Shown here: in pieces, positions 26,021-36,582 of the stretch | How positions within the stretch are numbered: the stretch's first letter is position 1 | Layout: every line of letters begins with the position of its first letter | Origin: an uncultured Candidatus Saccharibacteria bacterium | GTDB lineage: Bacteria; Patescibacteriota; Saccharimonadia; Saccharimonadales; Saccharimonadaceae | NCBI GenBank assembly: GCA_937936045.1 | Contig: CALGXC010000004.1 | Location: forward strand, 434,001 to 498,000 | Direction: 5' to 3' | Length of the DNA: 64,000 nucleotides | Program-made: the position numbers and the translations under genes | The notes under the pieces: model-generated | Databases searched by the model: none | The model's input: the letters and a program-made list of their open reading frames with translations, nothing else | What the model was told of the DNA's origin: nothing

Positions 26021-26023
26021 AGG

Positions 26024-27568
26024 CTACAGTGCTCCGAAAATTGCAATAACTGTGATGCTGATAATAGCAAATACCGCCATAATTGGAGCTGAACGTTTTA
26101 GCCAGTCGCGATATGAAACACCAGCCAAAGCCAATCCACCCATCAATGACGCGATAGTTGGAGCCATCATGTTGATCAAGCCAGACGCTGTCGCAAATGC
26201 GGCAACCATAACTTCTTTGCTTGAGCCAACCAGGTCAGCAATTGGCGCAATAACTGGCATAGTTGCTGCTGCCAAACCTGATGATGACGGAACGATAAAT
26301 GACATTGGCAAGTAGAATAGATACGCCAACACGCCGACAACACCGCCACCAGCGTCTTTCAGGAGAGATTCACCCCAGCTGATGATTGTGTCCTGGATTT
26401 CACCATTAGACATCACCACAGAAACACCTGTTGCCACTGCAATAATCAAAGCAACTGGCAAGATGTCTTTCACGCCGTCGATAAATGTATCAACTGGGAA
26501 AACACCCTCTTTCTTAAATTCTTTGTAGTAAATTGCAGTTATGACAATTGTTGAAATTAGGAATAGTGCAGTGATTTCATTGAAATACCAATCACCAAAT
26601 GCCGCACTGTGGACTACACCAAGTACCGCGCCAATGACTGGCAAACCTGCAGCCCATTCAAACATATCAGCGAAGAATGTGATATTCCAACTTCCCCATG
26701 GAATCAAGGAAAGAATCATTAGCACAAACGTAATAGCAAACACGGACATAACGACTTTTCGTGGACCAGTGAATTTTGGTACGTTTGTCGTGTCGAGAGC
26801 AGCCGTAGCTGGCTTGTAGCGAACATCTTCTTTGTACTTGCCTGCCTTAACTTTTGCGGCATAACGCATAGTAAAGATAATCGCAGCAATCAAACAGAGC
26901 ACTAAGATTATAGACATTATTGGAATAACGCTACCCAATTTCACATCTGCGGTTTTTGCCGCAACACCAGTAGAGAATGGGTTGATTGTCGAGCCGAGCA
27001 CACCAGTACCAGCACCCAACACAATAACCATCACACCAGTCATAGCATTATAGCCAGCAGCAATCATCATTGGTATGACGAGCGCATAGAACGCCACAGT
27101 TTCTTCTTGCATACCGTAAGTAGTACCACCGATAGCGAATAAAATCATCAGAATCGGGATGAGCCACTTTTCTTTGCCCTTCATCTTTCGGAGCAGTGCA
27201 CCAAGAGAAGCGTCAAGCGCACCAGTTTTCATAGTGACGCCTAAGAATCCACCAAGCACCATCACGAAGACGATGACATCAAGCTTGTCTGACATACCTT
27301 TAATAGGTGCAGTGAAAACGTCCCACAAACCTTGCTGGTCGTGTTTTTTGACCTCTTCCTTTTTACCGTCTTTTTCTTCCGTGACGGTTCGATCTTTGTC
27401 GACTACGTGATATGAATTAGCTATACGATCGCCATCTTCGTTTGTCTTATATAGTCCAGAAGGAACAACCCACGTCAATGCCGCCATAACGATGATCACG
27501 ACAAACAAAATAGTAAACGCCGACGGTGATCGAAGCTTCTGCTTTGCCTTTTTAATTTTTTCTACCAT
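26024..27568 (-). CDS. arcD: Arginine/ornithine antiporter, YfcC/ArcD-type
   Basis: The 514-residue polytopic protein has about 12-13 helices, an extracytoplasmic lysine/glutamate-rich loop after helix 1, and the YfcC-family segments GGTTYGMQEETVAFYALVIP and MSFIVPSSSGLAAATMPVIA. Because it lies between arcB and arcC, arginine/ornithine exchange is the most likely transport. The YfcC/dicarboxylate-carrier type occupies the arcD position in several deiminase operons. Confidence 0.86.
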   Translation of the reverse strand: MVEKIKKAKQKLRSPSAFTILFVVIIVMAALTWVVPSGLYKTNEDGDRIANSYHVVDKDRTVTEEKDGKKEEVKKHDQQGLWDVFTAPIKGMSDKLDVIVFVMVLGGFLGVTMKTGALDASLGALLRKMKGKEKWLIPILMILFAIGGTTYGMQEETVAFYALVIPMMIAAGYNAMTGVMVIVLGAGTGVLGSTINPFSTGVAAKTADVKLGSVIPIMSIILVLCLIAAIIFTMRYAAKVKAGKYKEDVRYKPATAALDTTNVPKFTGPRKVVMSVFAITFVLMILSLIPWGSWNITFFADMFEWAAGLPVIGAVLGVVHSAAFGDWYFNEITALFLISTIVITAIYYKEFKKEGVFPVDTFIDGVKDILPVALIIAVATGVSVVMSNGEIQDTIISWGESLLKDAGGGVVGVLAYLFYLPMSFIVPSSSGLAAATMPVIAPIADLVGSSKEVMVAAFATASGLINMMAPTIASLMGGLALAGVSYRDWLKRSAPIMAVFAIISITVIAIFGAL

Positions 27569-27607
27569 TGCCTCGGAGCCTCCTTAACCTCCTTATTACG
27601 ACAACAA

Positions 27608-28597
27608 CTACAATGTCAAAGCCATCACAGCCTTGATTGTATGCATACGATTTTCCGCTTGATCAAAAACTATCGAATGTGGCGAGCGGAACACCTCATC
27701 CGTCACTTCCATTGAATCTAAACCGAAATCTTCCTGAATTTTCTTTCCAGTAATCGTCAATGCGTCATGGAATGCTGGCAAACAGTGCATAAACTTGACC
27801 TCAGGATTTCCTGTCAAGTTAATCATTTGGCGATTAACTTGGAAATGTCGCAATTGGTTAATGCGCTCAGCAAACTTGTCTTCTTCGCCCATTGAAACCC
27901 AAACGTCCGTGTAAATTACATCAGCACCGCGCAAAGCTTCTTCGAAGTTGTCAGTGATGGTAATGCGTGCGTGGCTTGACCTTGCAAAATGATTTGCCTT
28001 GTCGACCAAAGCTTGATCTGGATGCAATTCACGAGGTGCCAAAATGCGAAAATCAAGTCCCATAATAGCTGAGCCGATCATCAGCGAGTTCGCCATATTG
28101 TTGCGACCATCGCCAACAAATACCAGCTTAGTTCCCTTCAATTTTCCAACATGTTCTTCAATTGTCATGAAGTCAGCCAAAATCTGTGTTGGATGAAACT
28201 TATCAGTCAACCCATTCCATACCGGAACGCCAGCGTGACGCGCCAATTCCTCAACAGTCGCGTGATCAAAGCCGCGGAACTCAATTCCATCAAACATTCG
28301 ACCCAAAACCTTGGCGGTATCTTCAACCGTCTCTTTCTTACCCAATTGAATATCATCTTTACCGAGGTATTCTGGCGCAACTCCAAGATCGTTAGCAGCC
28401 ACCGTAAATGCGCAGCGTGTTCGCGTTGAAGTCTTTTCAAACAACAAAGCCACGTTTTTACCTTCATGGATTCGGTGCGGAATGCCGGCATATTTCAATC
28501 GACGATATTCACGAGCCGTGTCCAATAGCAAGCGAATCTCTTCAGCGGTATAATCACTTAAAGTCAGTAGCGATCGTCCTTTCAAACTCTGAGCCAT
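27608..28597 (-). CDS. arcB: Ornithine carbamoyltransferase, catabolic
   Basis: The carbamoyl-phosphate motif [11 protein letters not shown] and the ornithine-site motif [10 protein letters not shown] identify the enzyme. It converts citrulline plus phosphate to ornithine and carbamoyl phosphate. The 329-residue length is normal for the catabolic type. Its ATG overlaps the arcA stop by one nt (TAATG). There is a 39-nt gap to arcD, which has its own AGGAGG. Confidence 0.96.
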   Translation of the reverse strand: MAQSLKGRSLLTLSDYTAEEIRLLLDTAREYRRLKYAGIPHRIHEGKNVALLFEKTSTRTRCAFTVAANDLGVAPEYLGKDDIQLGKKETVEDTAKVLGRMFDGIEFRGFDHATVEELARHAGVPVWNGLTDKFHPTQILADFMTIEEHVGKLKGTKLVFVGDGRNNMANSLMIGSAIMGLDFRILAPRELHPDQALVDKANHFARSSHARITITDNFEEALRGADVIYTDVWVSMGEEDKFAERINQLRHFQVNRQMINLTGNPEVKFMHCLPAFHDALTITGKKIQEDFGLDSMEVTDEVFRSPHSIVFDQAENRMHTIKAVMALTL

Positions 28598-29835
28598 TAG
28601 AATACATCCTCTCGTACTAGCGGCATACTCATACAGCGTGGACCGCCACGGCCGCGTCCAAGCTCAGCGCCACTAATTTCAATAACTTCGATACCGTTTT
28701 CGCGCAATTTCTGGTTAGTTACGTAGTTGCGATCATAAGTCACCACAACACCCGGCGCAATCGCCAAAGTGTTTGATCCATCATTCCACTGCTCACGAGC
28801 AGCATCAATCGGATCGCCACCGCCACACTCAATCAACGTAACACTTGGCAAGCCCAGCGCAACCCTCAGAACGTGCTCCAAATCTGTTTCGTGTGTAATT
28901 CGTGGGAATGGCTGACCTTCAACCTTCTCCAAAATAAAACAATTCATCCTGCCGCCGTGGTCGCGAATTTCTGGGTGAATCGTAAACTTATCACGATCAA
29001 TCATCGTAAACACGGTGTCTAGGTGCATAAAGGCGTGAGATTTTGGAATCTCCATAGCGATAACTTTCTCAAACTTTGAACCAGCAAACAGCTTGGTTGC
29101 CATCTTCTCAATTGCCTCAGCGGTTGTTCGCTCTGAAACACCAATTGCCATAACCTTATCGCTTAATATTAATTCGTCACCACCTTCCATTGAGAATTTC
29201 TCTGTGCGGTTGTACCAAACTGGCGCACGATTAGCAAAACGTGGATGGTGGTCGATGATGTAACGCATAAATAGCGATTCACGACGACGAGCCGTCCAGT
29301 GCATCTTGTTGATTGTCAAACCGTTACCAATTGCGGCAGCTGGGTCGCGTGTAAAGTATAGGTTTGGCATTGGATCGAGATAGAACGGATAATGATTTTT
29401 CTCGATCATATTATGAAGTTGCTGATGCTGATCTGGAGGCAAAGTAATTTCATCCTTGCGAACACCAGCCATAATCTTGCGAATCATAGCGTGAGTTGGC
29501 AAGTCCAACAAGAATTGGCGCAATGTTTGAGTAACACGGCGTGAATCCTGCTTAGAAGCAGCCAACATTTCATCGACAAATTGTTCACGCAATTGATCTG
29601 TGTTAATTGCCTCGGCGACCAATTGATCCAGATACAGAACTTCGATTCCACGACTTCTCAACACTTCCGCAAAAGCATCGTGTTCAGCTTGCGCCACTTT
29701 CAGATATGGAATATCGTCAAATAAAAGACCGGTCAGATAGTCTGGCGTCAAATTTTCCAGCTCTTCACCTGGCCGATGCAATAGAACGGTCTTAAGTTTT
29801 CCTATTTCAGACGTGATGTGAATTGGTTCGTCCAT
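28597..29835 (-). CDS. arcA: Arginine deiminase
   Basis: The guanidino-group hydrolase motifs [25 protein letters not shown] and the C-terminal nucleophile [14 protein letters not shown] are all present. It hydrolyses arginine to citrulline and ammonia and opens the operon. ATG 29835 follows GGGAGGG by 5 nt; a GTG one codon earlier is less likely. The pathway gives the cell ATP and ammonia and is known in oral Saccharibacteria, where it benefits both epibiont and host. Confidence 0.96.
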   Translation of the reverse strand: MDEPIHITSEIGKLKTVLLHRPGEELENLTPDYLTGLLFDDIPYLKVAQAEHDAFAEVLRSRGIEVLYLDQLVAEAINTDQLREQFVDEMLAASKQDSRRVTQTLRQFLLDLPTHAMIRKIMAGVRKDEITLPPDQHQQLHNMIEKNHYPFYLDPMPNLYFTRDPAAAIGNGLTINKMHWTARRRESLFMRYIIDHHPRFANRAPVWYNRTEKFSMEGGDELILSDKVMAIGVSERTTAEAIEKMATKLFAGSKFEKVIAMEIPKSHAFMHLDTVFTMIDRDKFTIHPEIRDHGGRMNCFILEKVEGQPFPRITHETDLEHVLRVALGLPSVTLIECGGGDPIDAAREQWNDGSNTLAIAPGVVVTYDRNYVTNQKLRENGIEVIEISGAELGRGRGGPRCMSMPLVREDVF

Positions 29836-29870
29836 CACAACCCTCCCCTGTTTATATTAGTGATGTTTTA

Positions 29871-29898
29871 ATTGTAACACGTTTATGTTTTTGAGCAA
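29871..29898 (-). promoter_or_regulatory. Promoter of the arcABDC operon
   Basis: TTGCTC (29893-29898), a 16-nt spacer and TACAAT (29871-29876) lie on the minus strand, about 36 nt before arcA. The promoter overlaps the end of the methyltransferase gene upstream. Unlike many genes here, the operon has a leader with a strong ribosome-binding site. Confidence 0.6.
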
Positions 29899-30515
29899 GA
29901 GGAGATGATTGCCAAACTGGCCTCAGTTCTGACTGCGAATTGTCGGTTAACTTTTAGCCATTCATCAGTGGCTTTTGCGGCGCCCGGCAGAGCTTCATTT
30001 GCGTAATCATCAACAATAATTATCGCGTCTTCATTAAACTTACTTTCACAAACCCGAAAAGAATCGACAATTGACTCATAAAAATCGCCATCAAAAAACG
30101 CAAACATAATATTTTCCGGCACATCATCAGTAGTAAAATCAGAAAACCAGCCTTTGTGAATAATCGGCGACTTCAACCCTGCTTTCTTAAAATTCTGGAC
30201 AAACGTCTTACGCGGCGCTAATAACTCGCCAGCCTTAAATTGATCACCCGCGGCGCTATTATCCTTCTGGGTTTTTTCTGGCAATCCCGCAAACGAGTCG
30301 TAAACGTGAAACTCGCCCGTAAAATCATAAGCATCCAATAGTCGGCGAATAAACAAACTAGTTGTGCCGACATAACAACCAAACTCCACAATATTTCCAG
30401 TGGTGCCACGGCGTAAAGTTTTCTCCAACTCTCTCAAAAGCGCACCAAGTTCTTTTATATCGACTTGGTCAGAAATGATCGGGTATTTAGTGAGGAGTTG
30501 GTCTGCGATATTCAT
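29883..30515 (-). CDS. TylF/MycF-like class I SAM methyltransferase
   Basis: The 210-residue protein has the SAM loop NIVEFGCYVGTTSLFIRRLL, the acidic VYDSFAGLPE and the catalytic DGDFYESIVDSF and IIIVDDYAN segments of TylF-type sugar O-methyltransferases. The substrate is unknown; an exopolysaccharide or glycan is plausible. The start is ATG 30515, because TTGTCG, a 17-nt spacer and TATAAT end 7 nt before it. Confidence 0.82.
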   Translation of the reverse strand: MNIADQLLTKYPIISDQVDIKELGALLRELEKTLRRGTTGNIVEFGCYVGTTSLFIRRLLDAYDFTGEFHVYDSFAGLPEKTQKDNSAAGDQFKAGELLAPRKTFVQNFKKAGLKSPIIHKGWFSDFTTDDVPENIMFAFFDGDFYESIVDSFRVCESKFNEDAIIIVDDYANEALPGAAKATDEWLKVNRQFAVRTEASLAIISSCSKT

Positions 30516-30613
30516 AGTTTTAATTATAAATACTTCGCCAAATATCGACAAATTATCAACGACGCAGCCCTATATATTTACGGTTTTATGAAGTAAAATA
30601 TCAATTAGCACCT

Positions 30614-31354
30614 ATGAATAATCACGATATTATCAAAACATTTTTACCGAAACAACTGGACATAAGACAATTAAGCTCGCTTCAATCCACATTGCGAAAA
30701 TCAAACATAATTGTATATGGCGAAATTCACGGCATAAAAGAAAATGCCGATATTATCTACACTCTAGTTATAAAACTTGACGTAAAACGATTAGCTATTG
30801 AAGCCAGCCCCGCCGTATCCAACTTCATCAATTCAGCAAAGACCGGCTCTTACGATTTTTCCTTAGTTGATGAAGACCTTTTTGATTCGAGCATTTTATC
30901 TCTTGAAATGATAAAGACAATAGCAATCCTCCTACAGCAAAACCAACTTAAAGAACTTATTTTTATTGATACATTTTTTGATAATTTAGATGAAAATATA
31001 ATCGTACCACCAAGTCCGCAAGAACGAGAAAAACAATTGACTGAGAATATCCTTAGTATTGATGGCTCATTGCTAACGTTATGCATTATGGGGCAATGGC
31101 ACACACAACCTGAAGTTGTTGAAAACGGCGAAACGCAACATAAATCAGCACTATATCGCTTAAGAAAAGTAAAGCCAAATGTGCCGTTTATACATAACGT
31201 CTACCAACAAGGACGATTATTTAATGATGGAAAAATAATTGAGCTTCCGGAAAACCCATCAATTCCGCCTTATTATGAGATTGTCCAGAAAACTGATATT
31301 GATTTTGAACTGCACACACCAAAGGCTACAAAAATATCACTATGTAAAAAATAG
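30614..31354 (+). CDS. EreA/ChaN-like fold protein, putative hydrolase
   Basis: The 246-residue protein opens with IIVYGEIHGIKENADIIYTL, matching the GE-x-HG-x-x-x-x strand-loop of the erythromycin-esterase/ChaN/TIKI superfamily. A second histidine occurs in CIMGQWHTQPE. These E and H residues are the metal or catalytic site in relatives. No signal peptide is present, so it is cytoplasmic. The gene stands alone, and the substrate cannot be predicted. Confidence 0.55.
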   Translation: MNNHDIIKTFLPKQLDIRQLSSLQSTLRKSNIIVYGEIHGIKENADIIYTLVIKLDVKRLAIEASPAVSNFINSAKTGSYDFSLVDEDLFDSSILSLEMIKTIAILLQQNQLKELIFIDTFFDNLDENIIVPPSPQEREKQLTENILSIDGSLLTLCIMGQWHTQPEVVENGETQHKSALYRLRKVKPNVPFIHNVYQQGRLFNDGKIIELPENPSIPPYYEIVQKTDIDFELHTPKATKISLCKK

Positions 31355-31361
31355 CGAACGT

Positions 31362-33356
31362 CTACTCGGCAAACTGACTATTATAAAGCTCGGCGTAAAA
31401 TCCATTTTGTTTCAGCAGAGTTTCGTGATTGCCCTGTTCGATAATATTCCCGTCCTTAACCACCAAAATCAAATCAGCGTCACGAATGGTACTCAGACGA
31501 TGCGCAATAACAAAACTAGTTTTCCCCTGCATCAACTTCTCCATAGCTTTTTGGATAAGGACTTCGGTGCGCGTATCAACCGAGCTTGTCGCTTCATCCA
31601 GAATCAGCATTGGCGCTTTTTCTAGCATCGCCCTGGCAATTGTCAGCAACTGCTTTTCTCCCTGGGAAATATTAGCGGCCTCCTCACCAAGAACCATATC
31701 ATAGCCACCCGGCAGCGACCGCACAAAATGATCAACATGCGCTTCTTCGGCGGTTTTTATCATCTCTTCCTCAGTAGCTTTTGGATTGCCATACATCAAA
31801 TTCTGACGGATCGTGCCATTAAACAGCCACGTATCCTGCAGCACCATACCAAACATTTTGCGCACATCGCTACGTTTCATTTTACGAATATCCACGCCGT
31901 CAATTTTAATCGAACCGCTATTAATCTCATAAAATCGCATCAACAAATTGACTAGCGTCGTTTTGCCAGCACCAGTCGGACCGACAATCGCCACGCGCTG
32001 ACCTGGCTTAATGTGCGCCGACAAACCTTTAATGATAGTCTGGTCTGGCTTATAACCAAAGACGACGTTGTCGAATTCAACTTCGCCTTTTATGTTGGAC
32101 AATTTTGCCAAGTTATTCGATTCAACCGCTTCTTCTGGCTCGTCCAAAAACTCAAACACTCGCTCGGCAGCAGCAGCTGTCGATTGCAAAATATTAGCGA
32201 TATTAGCAACCTGAACCAGCGGCTGATTGAACTGATCGACGTATTGAATAAACGCCTGAATATCGCCGATTTTCAGCCGACCATTAATCGCCAGCCAACC
32301 GCCCAAAATTGTCATAGCAACGTAGCCAATATTGCTGATAAAATTTATAATCGGGTGAATCAAGCCAGAAAAGAACTGAGCCTTCCAAGCACTATCCTGA
32401 AGCCGATTATTGATCTTAGAAAACTTAGCAATCGATTTTTTCTGACCATTAAAGACGCGCATCACTTGATGTCCGCCATACATTTCTTCAATGTGTCCAT
32501 TAAGTTCACCAAGCTGCGTTTGCTGGCGTAAGAATTGTTTTTGCGAACTCTTTGCAATCAGCGTAATCACGCCACCCGCCAGCGGAAGCACCAGCAGCGC
32601 AACTAGCGACATCTGCCAGCTAATCGAAAACATCATCGCCAAAATTCCCAGTACCGTAACCGTTGAAGTTACAATTTGCGACAAACTCTGATTTAGCGTT
32701 TGGCTAATCGTATCGACGTCATTAGTTATGCGACTAAGAACTTCGCCGTAAGTTTGCTTATCGAAATAGCTTAGCGGCAAGCGATTTATTTTTTCGGACA
32801 ATTGTTTTCGCATTCTGAAAGTTACGGTTTGCGTCACCTGAGTCATTATCCACGTTTGAATATATCGAAAAATTGCACTCAACACATACATTCCGACTAG
32901 CAAAATAATTATTCGCCAAATAGCGTCAAAATGAAATTCTGGACGCCGACTAAGATCTAACTTTTTAATCGACTCAAGCTGACTGGACGGAATCTGTTTT
33001 TCAATCTCCGACTTATTCGGCAATCGGTTCAAAACGTCCGCGCCAGTAGTTCCCGCTGGCAAAGAAACACCTTTTGGCAATTTGCTAGTGATCGCCTCGT
33101 AAGCTTTCATATTGGCGTAATCATCAACAATTTGATTCGTCGCGCCGCCTAAAATCTTCGGGCTGGCAATCGCAAAAATCGTGCTCCCAATCGCAAAAAC
33201 CAACACCATCAACATTTGCCATCGAAAATCCGACAAATATTTAATCAGCTTCTTGACCGTTCCCTTGAAATCTTTAGCCTTTTCGCCAGTGCCCGTTCCA
33301 CCCATCGGGCCGCCCATTCGTACTTGCTGACGTTTTTTCGTGGTTTGTTTGGACAT
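31362..33356 (-). CDS. ABC exporter half B, canonical Walker B, degenerate signature
   Basis: Starting at MSKQTTKKRQQVRMGGPMGG, the 664-residue half-transporter has six membrane helices and an ATPase domain with GPTGAGKTT and the Walker B LILDEATSSVD. The signature reads NISQGEKQLL instead of LSGGQ. A large extracytoplasmic loop sits between helices 1 and 2. Its ATG overlaps the stop of half A (TAATG). Together they form a heterodimeric exporter with one active and one degenerate ATP site. The substrate is unknown; drugs, peptides or lipids are typical. Confidence 0.92.
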   Translation of the reverse strand: MSKQTTKKRQQVRMGGPMGGTGTGEKAKDFKGTVKKLIKYLSDFRWQMLMVLVFAIGSTIFAIASPKILGGATNQIVDDYANMKAYEAITSKLPKGVSLPAGTTGADVLNRLPNKSEIEKQIPSSQLESIKKLDLSRRPEFHFDAIWRIIILLVGMYVLSAIFRYIQTWIMTQVTQTVTFRMRKQLSEKINRLPLSYFDKQTYGEVLSRITNDVDTISQTLNQSLSQIVTSTVTVLGILAMMFSISWQMSLVALLVLPLAGGVITLIAKSSQKQFLRQQTQLGELNGHIEEMYGGHQVMRVFNGQKKSIAKFSKINNRLQDSAWKAQFFSGLIHPIINFISNIGYVAMTILGGWLAINGRLKIGDIQAFIQYVDQFNQPLVQVANIANILQSTAAAAERVFEFLDEPEEAVESNNLAKLSNIKGEVEFDNVVFGYKPDQTIIKGLSAHIKPGQRVAIVGPTGAGKTTLVNLLMRFYEINSGSIKIDGVDIRKMKRSDVRKMFGMVLQDTWLFNGTIRQNLMYGNPKATEEEMIKTAEEAHVDHFVRSLPGGYDMVLGEEAANISQGEKQLLTIARAMLEKAPMLILDEATSSVDTRTEVLIQKAMEKLMQGKTSFVIAHRLSTIRDADLILVVKDGNIIEQGNHETLLKQNGFYAELYNSQFAE

Positions 33357-35116
33357 TACAACACTCCTTTCGCAGCAATAGACATTTTCCGCAAATCGTC
33401 TTCCGAGAGTTGCGAAGCGGCAATTTCTTGATAAACTTCGCAATCTTTCATCAATTCCTGATGCGTTCCCTGACCAACAATTTTTCCCTCATTAAGCACA
33501 ATAATCTTATCGGCATTCATAATCGTATTAATTCGCTGACCGACAATTAACACAGTTTTATTCTTAGTTTCCTTCGCAAGCACAGCCCGCAACTTCGCAT
33601 CGGTCTTGAAGTCAAGCGCCGAAAACGAATCGTCAAAAATGTAAACATTCGGCTCAACCGCAATAGCCCGCGCGATCGACAAACGCTGGCGCTGACCGCC
33701 AGAAACATTGCTACCACCCTGAGCGATTTCACTTTTATAACCATTTTTTAACTCGCTAATAAATTCTTCCGCTTGGGCAATTTTGGCCGCTTTTTCAACC
33801 AACTTATCACTAGCCTCAGCATTGCCGTATTTGATATTGCTAGCAACCGTCCCGCTAAACAACACGCCCTTTTGCGGCACGTAACCAATTTGACCAGACA
33901 AATCTTCCAATTTCAGATTTCTAATATCCACGCCATCAAGCAAAATCTGCCCCGCCGAAACATCATAAAAACGAGGAATCAAATTAATCAACGTCGACTT
34001 TCCCGAACCAGTACTGCCAATAAACGCCGTTGTCTGACCAGGTTCGGCTACAAAATTAATATCCGAAAGCACTGGCAAATCCGCGTCAGGATAAGTAAAC
34101 GTAACGTCCTTAAATTCAATTTTTCCCTTGGCATCTTTTGGCAATTTTTTCGGCGACTTCGGGTCGGTAATTGACGGCAAGGTATCCAAAACTTCCCCAA
34201 CTCGACGCACTGATACGGCGGCTCGCGGCACCATAATGAACACCATTGACAGCAACAAGAACGAGATTATCACCTGCATCGCATATTCCAAAAACGCCAT
34301 CATATTACCAATTTGCAAGCTACCGCTACTTATCAAATGCGCGCCAAACCACACAATTGCCACACTCGAAAAGTTCATCACTAAAGTCATAATCGGATCA
34401 AGCAACATCATCAAACGGTTCACAAATAAATTCATCTTATTCAATTCCGTATTGGCTTCTTGGAATTTTTTCTGCTCAATCTTCTCGTTATGGAACGCGC
34501 GAATAACTTTCAGTCCAACCAAATTTTCCCGCGCCACCAAATTAAGTTTATCCACCAGCGCCTGCAATTTCTTAAACCTAGGCACAGCAATCGTAAATAG
34601 CGTAGCGATCACCACGAGTAAAATAAACACCGCCAAAGCAATGATCCAGCTTAAATCGGGCGCATTATTCATGGCTTTTTGCAGACCACCAATTGCCATA
34701 ATCGGTGCCATCAACGCCAGTCTCAACAGCATTATTGACGTTGCTTGAATCTGCTGAATATCATTCGTTGATCGCGTAATTAGCGACGCTGTAGAAAACT
34801 TATTAAAGTCCGCCAAAGAAAAACTTTCTATTCGTTCAAACAATTTCAATCGCAATTTTTGCGCCATTCCCGTAGCAATTCGCGCCGCCAAAAAACCCAC
34901 GACAATTGAACAAAACCCACCAGCCGCCGTCACTAAAATCATCATCAAGCCATTATTCCAAATCGCCGACATATCTTGTTTAATAATGCCATTATTGACA
35001 ATTTCCGACATTTTATCCGGCAGCCACAAATTCGCCATCACAACGCCATACGTGAATCCAATCAAGATAATAAACAGCAACCAATAGCCTCTAAAAATTC
35101 GTAAAATATGTTTCAT
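33356..35116 (-). CDS. ABC exporter half A, canonical signature, degenerate Walker B
   Basis: The 586-residue half-transporter has six helices, then GSTGSGKST, the signature NVSGGQRQRLSIARA and a Walker B that reads VYIFDDSFSALD. The catalytic glutamate is replaced by aspartate. Site 1 (half B Walker motifs with the half A signature) is canonical, and site 2 (half A Walker motifs with the half B signature) is degenerate on both sides. This is the TmrAB/BmrCD type of asymmetric exporter. It is the first gene of the pair. Confidence 0.92.
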   Translation of the reverse strand: MKHILRIFRGYWLLFIILIGFTYGVVMANLWLPDKMSEIVNNGIIKQDMSAIWNNGLMMILVTAAGGFCSIVVGFLAARIATGMAQKLRLKLFERIESFSLADFNKFSTASLITRSTNDIQQIQATSIMLLRLALMAPIMAIGGLQKAMNNAPDLSWIIALAVFILLVVIATLFTIAVPRFKKLQALVDKLNLVARENLVGLKVIRAFHNEKIEQKKFQEANTELNKMNLFVNRLMMLLDPIMTLVMNFSSVAIVWFGAHLISSGSLQIGNMMAFLEYAMQVIISFLLLSMVFIMVPRAAVSVRRVGEVLDTLPSITDPKSPKKLPKDAKGKIEFKDVTFTYPDADLPVLSDINFVAEPGQTTAFIGSTGSGKSTLINLIPRFYDVSAGQILLDGVDIRNLKLEDLSGQIGYVPQKGVLFSGTVASNIKYGNAEASDKLVEKAAKIAQAEEFISELKNGYKSEIAQGGSNVSGGQRQRLSIARAIAVEPNVYIFDDSFSALDFKTDAKLRAVLAKETKNKTVLIVGQRINTIMNADKIIVLNEGKIVGQGTHQELMKDCEVYQEIAASQLSEDDLRKMSIAAKGVL

Positions 35117-35235
35117 TTATAGTCCTTTACGCTCTAAGTCCACCTTATATTATATCATTTTAGGACTAGTCGATTCCATTTTAACAATTACAATTGGACA
35201 AAAATATCTGTTAGTTTTATACTGTTTTTTAGCGT

Positions 35236-35312
35236 CGGGGTGTGGCGCAGCTCGGTAGCGCGCACCGTTCGGGACGGTGAGGTCGCTGGTTCAAATCCAG
35301 TCACCCCGACCA
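35236..35312 (+). tRNA. tRNA-Pro (CGG)
   Basis: The 77-nt cloverleaf has acceptor CGGGGTG/CACCCCG, anticodon stem CACCG/CGGTG, loop TTCGGGA with CGG at 35270-35272, a T arm with GGTTCAAATCC and an encoded CCA. Confidence 0.96.
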
Positions 35313-35377
35313 TGAAATTATTGGGCGTACGTTCAGCTTAATTGAACCTCTGGCTATTAGCAATCAAAGGAGGTTTT

Positions 35378-35845
35378 ATGCGACGAAGAGTAAACGTACG
35401 CGGAATTATTATCAACAACAAGGGCGAAATTTTCTGCCAACAATTGACCGCCAATAATGGCAAAGGGCGTAATTTTTGGTGTACGCCGGGCGGCGGCTTG
35501 GAAATGGGTGAAAGCTTGCTGGACGGCTTGCGTCGAGAAATGATTGAAGAAACTGGCGTCAAACCAGAAATAGGTAAGTTGTTATTCGTCGAGCAATTCG
35601 CCGAATCAGGCGAACAATCAGCACATGGCCCGAATGAGCAATTGGAATTTTTCTTCCTCATCACCAACTGGCAAGATTATCAAAACATTGACTTAGAGAA
35701 AACTTCTCACGGCATCGAGGAAGTGGCCAAGTGTGGCTTTGTTGATCCAAAAACCACGCGAATTTTGCCAAGCTATTTGACAGAGGTTGACCTGGACCAG
35801 CTGGTTAATAAATTGACAGAAGTCCCAGTTCTAAGCGAATTATAG
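35378..35845 (+). CDS. NUDIX hydrolase
   Basis: The Nudix box GGLEMGESLLDGLRREMIEE, followed by TGV, fits Gx5Ex7REUxEExGU exactly, at about residues 38-60 of 155. Nudix enzymes cleave nucleoside diphosphate-linked substrates. ATG 35378 is chosen because AAAGGAGG lies 5 nt before it; the longer frame from 35342 has no such site. It lies 65 nt after tRNA-Pro and converges on the amino-acid ABC operon. Confidence 0.9.
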   Translation: MRRRVNVRGIIINNKGEIFCQQLTANNGKGRNFWCTPGGGLEMGESLLDGLRREMIEETGVKPEIGKLLFVEQFAESGEQSAHGPNEQLEFFFLITNWQDYQNIDLEKTSHGIEEVAKCGFVDPKTTRILPSYLTEVDLDQLVNKLTEVPVLSEL

Positions 35846-35859
35846 CGAGGTCACTCGGG

Positions 35860-36582
35860 CTATTTAGCGAAGAATTTTTTAGCGCGCTCGGTTTTTGGAT
35901 GATCCATTACCTGAGCTGGCGTGCCATTTTCGATTATTTCTCCCTTATCCAGAAAAATCATCCGCGTCCCAACTTCACGGGCAAATTTCATCTCGTGCGT
36001 AACGATTACCATCGTCATTCCCTTTTTGGCAACTTTTCTAATCACGTCCAGAACTTCGCCAATCATCTCTGGGTCTAGCGCTGAAGTTGGCTCATCAAAA
36101 AGCATGATTTTCGGCTCCATCGCTAGCGCCCGCGCAATTGCCACTCGCTGTTTTTGACCGCCAGACAAACTATTCGGCGAAGCGTCCGCTTTGTCTAATA
36201 ATCCAACATCGTCCAATAAACTTCGCGCCAATTTTGTCGCTTTTTGATCTGAAAATTTACGCAGTTTTTTCGGAGCTAATTTAATATTTTCAATCACACT
36301 CAAATTCGGGAACAGATTAAATTGCTGAAAAACCATGCCAATATTTTGACGCAACGCATTCAAGTTCACGCGTGGATCAGTAATTTTCACTCCATCAACA
36401 ATAATCTCACCCGAAGTCGGCTCCTCCAGCAAGTTCAGACAACGCAAGAACGTCGACTTGCCAGAACCAGACGAGCCAACCACAACAACAATCTCGCCTT
36501 CTTCAATTTCCACGTCAATATCGCGAAGAACTCGATTCGTGCCGAACGTTTTTTTCAAGTTTTTAACGCTGATCATCGTCAT
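35860..36582 (-). CDS. Polar amino-acid ABC importer, ATP-binding subunit
   Basis: The 240-residue ATPase has Walker [21 protein letters not shown], signature [16 protein letters not shown], Walker [15 protein letters not shown] and the HisP/GlnQ-type [15 protein letters not shown]. It is the third gene of the importer operon and overlaps the permease gene by 20 nt. The start could also be the third codon (MISVKNL). Confidence 0.93.
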   Translation of the reverse strand: MTMISVKNLKKTFGTNRVLRDIDVEIEEGEIVVVVGSSGSGKSTFLRCLNLLEEPTSGEIIVDGVKITDPRVNLNALRQNIGMVFQQFNLFPNLSVIENIKLAPKKLRKFSDQKATKLARSLLDDVGLLDKADASPNSLSGGQKQRVAIARALAMEPKIMLFDEPTSALDPEMIGEVLDVIRKVAKKGMTMVIVTHEMKFAREVGTRMIFLDKGEIIENGTPAQVMDHPKTERAKKFFAK

